In this document: piece by piece, positions 62,621 to 64,000 of the stretch
Layout: every line of letters starts with the position of its first letter
Numbering within the stretch: the stretch's first letter is position 1
Assembly (NCBI RefSeq): GCF_963667735.1
Contig: NZ_OY763919.1
Coordinates: 992,001 to 1,056,000, forward strand
Source: an uncultured Methanoregula sp.
GTDB taxonomy: Archaea > Halobacteriota > Methanomicrobia > Methanomicrobiales > Methanospirillaceae
Reading direction: 5' to 3'
DNA: 64,000 bases
Program-made: the position numbers and the translations under genes
Notes under the pieces: model-generated
What the model was told of the DNA's origin: nothing
Seen by the model: only the letters and a program-made list of their open reading frames with translations
The model's database searches: none

Positions 62621-64000
62621 AAATCATTGTCCAGCCCCAGAAAGGGGGAAATTACAAACTCATCTTTTTCGATGGCAGGAATACCCGGGGGGCCGGGTTT
62701 GTCGAGCTGATGGAGACGCCCCGGGGACCAAGGCCCACCAAGTACCGGGTCCGGTGGGGAACAAAGAAGGATTACAAGCACACGCCGTCAAAGGATCTCA
62801 TCGCCCAGCTCCGCGAATCGGACGTGCGCCTCGTCAAACCGGATCCGCAGTTTGTCGAATTTCTGGGCGCATTCCAGATCAAGGTCGGGACGATCGATGC
62901 CTGCCGCATGTGCCTCCTGGACGACAAGGTCACGCCTATAAACGACGACAATGCCATAACCTTCGGCAAAGGCGAGCGGATCTGTCTTGACTGCGGGAAG
63001 CGGGAACTGCGCCGGGAGGTCTCACATATCGGCCGGCTTGGGAGGGACGGGATCTCGCATCTCGAAAGCCTGCTTCTCCAGTTCCGGAACCTTGACCGGG
63101 TCCTCGCAACCCTCCAGCCCGAGAAGCTCACCATGGCCTCGGCCCTGTATGACAAGCTCGATGCCCACCCGGTCATGGTCACCGCCCCGGTCAACGAACT
63201 GCCACTGCCCCGGCAGTTCATCGATGCGAGCGGGGTCAAACAGCTGATGCCCGCCCAGCAGCTCGCAGTCGAAGCCGGCCTGCTCTTCGGGAAAGATCTG
63301 CTCGTTGTTGCAGCAACTGCGAGCGGCAAGACGTTCATCGGCGAGATGGCCGGTATGAAGAATTATCTGGAAGGCAGGGGCAGGACGCTCTTTCTGGTCC
63401 CGCTTGTTGCCCTCGCCAACCAGAAGTACGAACGCTTTTCCGAACGGTACGGGAAATTCGCAAAAACAGGACTCCTGACCGGGGTCTCACGGCTCAACCT
63501 GCCCGAGACACGGAAAGTCGGGGACCGTAATCCCCAGGCGCCGATCATCGTCGGGACGTACGAGGGCGTGGACAACATGATCCGGTGCGGCCAGAAGATG
63601 AAGAACATCGCAACGGTGGTCATCGACGAGGTCCAGATGCTCGAGGACAAGGACCGGGGCCACCGGCTCGACGGGATGATCGCCCGCCTGAAATATCTCT
63701 GCCCGCAGGCCCAGTTCCTCTATCTCTCGGCAACGATCGGCTCGCCCAAAGTGCTGGCAAAGAAACTGAACTGCACGCTCGTCCAGTATGCCGACCGCCC
63801 GGTGGGGCTCGAACGCTACCTGCTCTTTGTCGAAAGGAAGCAGAAGATCCCGACGATAAAGCAGATGACAACCGAGGAGTACAAGCGGACTTCCACCAAA
63901 GGTTTCCGCGGCCAGACGATCATCTTCACCAATGCCCGGGCCCGGTGCCATACGATCGCCGATGCCCTCGGGATCCGTGCAGCAGCGTACCATGCCGGGC
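62617..64000 (+). CDS. DEAD-like helicase with N-terminal zinc motif, cut by window edge
   Basis: At least 461 residues, open to the end of the window. An N-terminal region carries CRMC and CLDC (Cys96, 99, 123, 126; one zinc). Helicase motifs follow: Q-type MPAQQLAVEAG, Walker A ATASGKT (about 233-239), DEVQ box (VVIDEVQML), SAT motif (YLSATIGSPK). It resembles archaeal Ski2/Hel308-class helicases but with an added zinc part. The ATG at 62617 overlaps the upstream gene by 4 bases. Confidence 0.9.
   Translation, partial: MKIIVQPQKGGNYKLIFFDGRNTRGAGFVELMETPRGPRPTKYRVRWGTKKDYKHTPSKDLIAQLRESDVRLVKPDPQFVEFLGAFQIKVGTIDACRMCLLDDKVTPINDDNAITFGKGERICLDCGKRELRREVSHIGRLGRDGISHLESLLLQFRNLDRVLATLQPEKLTMASALYDKLDAHPVMVTAPVNELPLPRQFIDASGVKQLMPAQQLAVEAGLLFGKDLLVVAATASGKTFIGEMAGMKNYLEGRGRTLFLVPLVALANQKYERFSERYGKFAKTGLLTGVSRLNLPETRKVGDRNPQAPIIVGTYEGVDNMIRCGQKMKNIATVVIDEVQMLEDKDRGHRLDGMIARLKYLCPQAQFLYLSATIGSPKVLAKKLNCTLVQYADRPVGLERYLLFVERKQKIPTIKQMTTEEYKRTSTKGFRGQTIIFTNARARCHTIADALGIRAAAYHAG

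Overview
The window is archaeal and most likely from a methanogen of the order Methanomicrobiales (Methanoregula-like). The reasons are an A-type ATP synthase operon, LonB, thermosome, Nob1, Spt5/NusG and L10/L12 of archaeal type, an initiator tRNA with an A1:U72 pair, GGAGGTGA-type ribosome binding sites, TATA-box promoters and a GC-rich coding sequence. The genus is an inference; no rRNA is present.

Layout. 1-8106 (minus): A-type ATP synthase operon atpH-I-K-E-C-F-A-B-D, with atpD running off the left edge. 8221-8858 (minus): an unrecognised protein preceded by a 55-residue zinc ribbon. 8933-14305: a secretion/pilus ATPase and its membrane platform protein (ArlI/ArlJ-like), divergent from two overlapping KaiC-like genes. 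14318-19143 (minus): lonB-tldD-pmbA-bofA-like proteolysis operon. 19378-23039 (plus): prs, nob1, gfcR-like, thermosome. Then tRNA-Ser(CGA), small membrane proteins, a cupredoxin lipoprotein, Lhr-type helicase, a sodium:solute symporter with a 41-residue accessory protein, pterin carbinolamine dehydratase, thioredoxin and initiator tRNA-Met. 29684-30262 is non-coding and holds a three-arm repeat. Then an M50-CBS protease, PRC-barrel protein, Thg1, a possible 27-residue peptide, ileS, a LytS-type sensor kinase, aldehyde dehydrogenase, a LOG-like protein, and moeA with a four-cysteine partner. 41894-45050 (plus): dtdA-ftsZ-secE-spt5.

45141-54586 is an accessory block: DJ-1/PfpI protein, M24 peptidase, iron-sulfur flavoprotein, DUF2148 protein, a REC-plus-six-PAS protein, a membrane protein, an acetyltransferase, and a sensor 'kinase' whose H-box histidine is glutamine. 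It separates secE-spt5 from rpl11-rpl1-rpl10-rpl12 (55372-57737), which are commonly contiguous in euryarchaea. Its right edge carries the second copy of the three-arm repeat. The window ends with a PPOX-fold protein, a Pox_D5-like small protein, hypF, two winged-helix regulators and a truncated zinc-containing DEAD-like helicase.

The most notable unexplained items are the repeat family at 29894-30113 and 54867-55120, the KaiC pair facing the ArlI/ArlJ-like genes, the His-to-Gln sensor protein, the BofA-like gene in a protease operon with an M50-CBS protease in the same window, and the tiny peptide with a full-length Shine-Dalgarno sequence at 32752.
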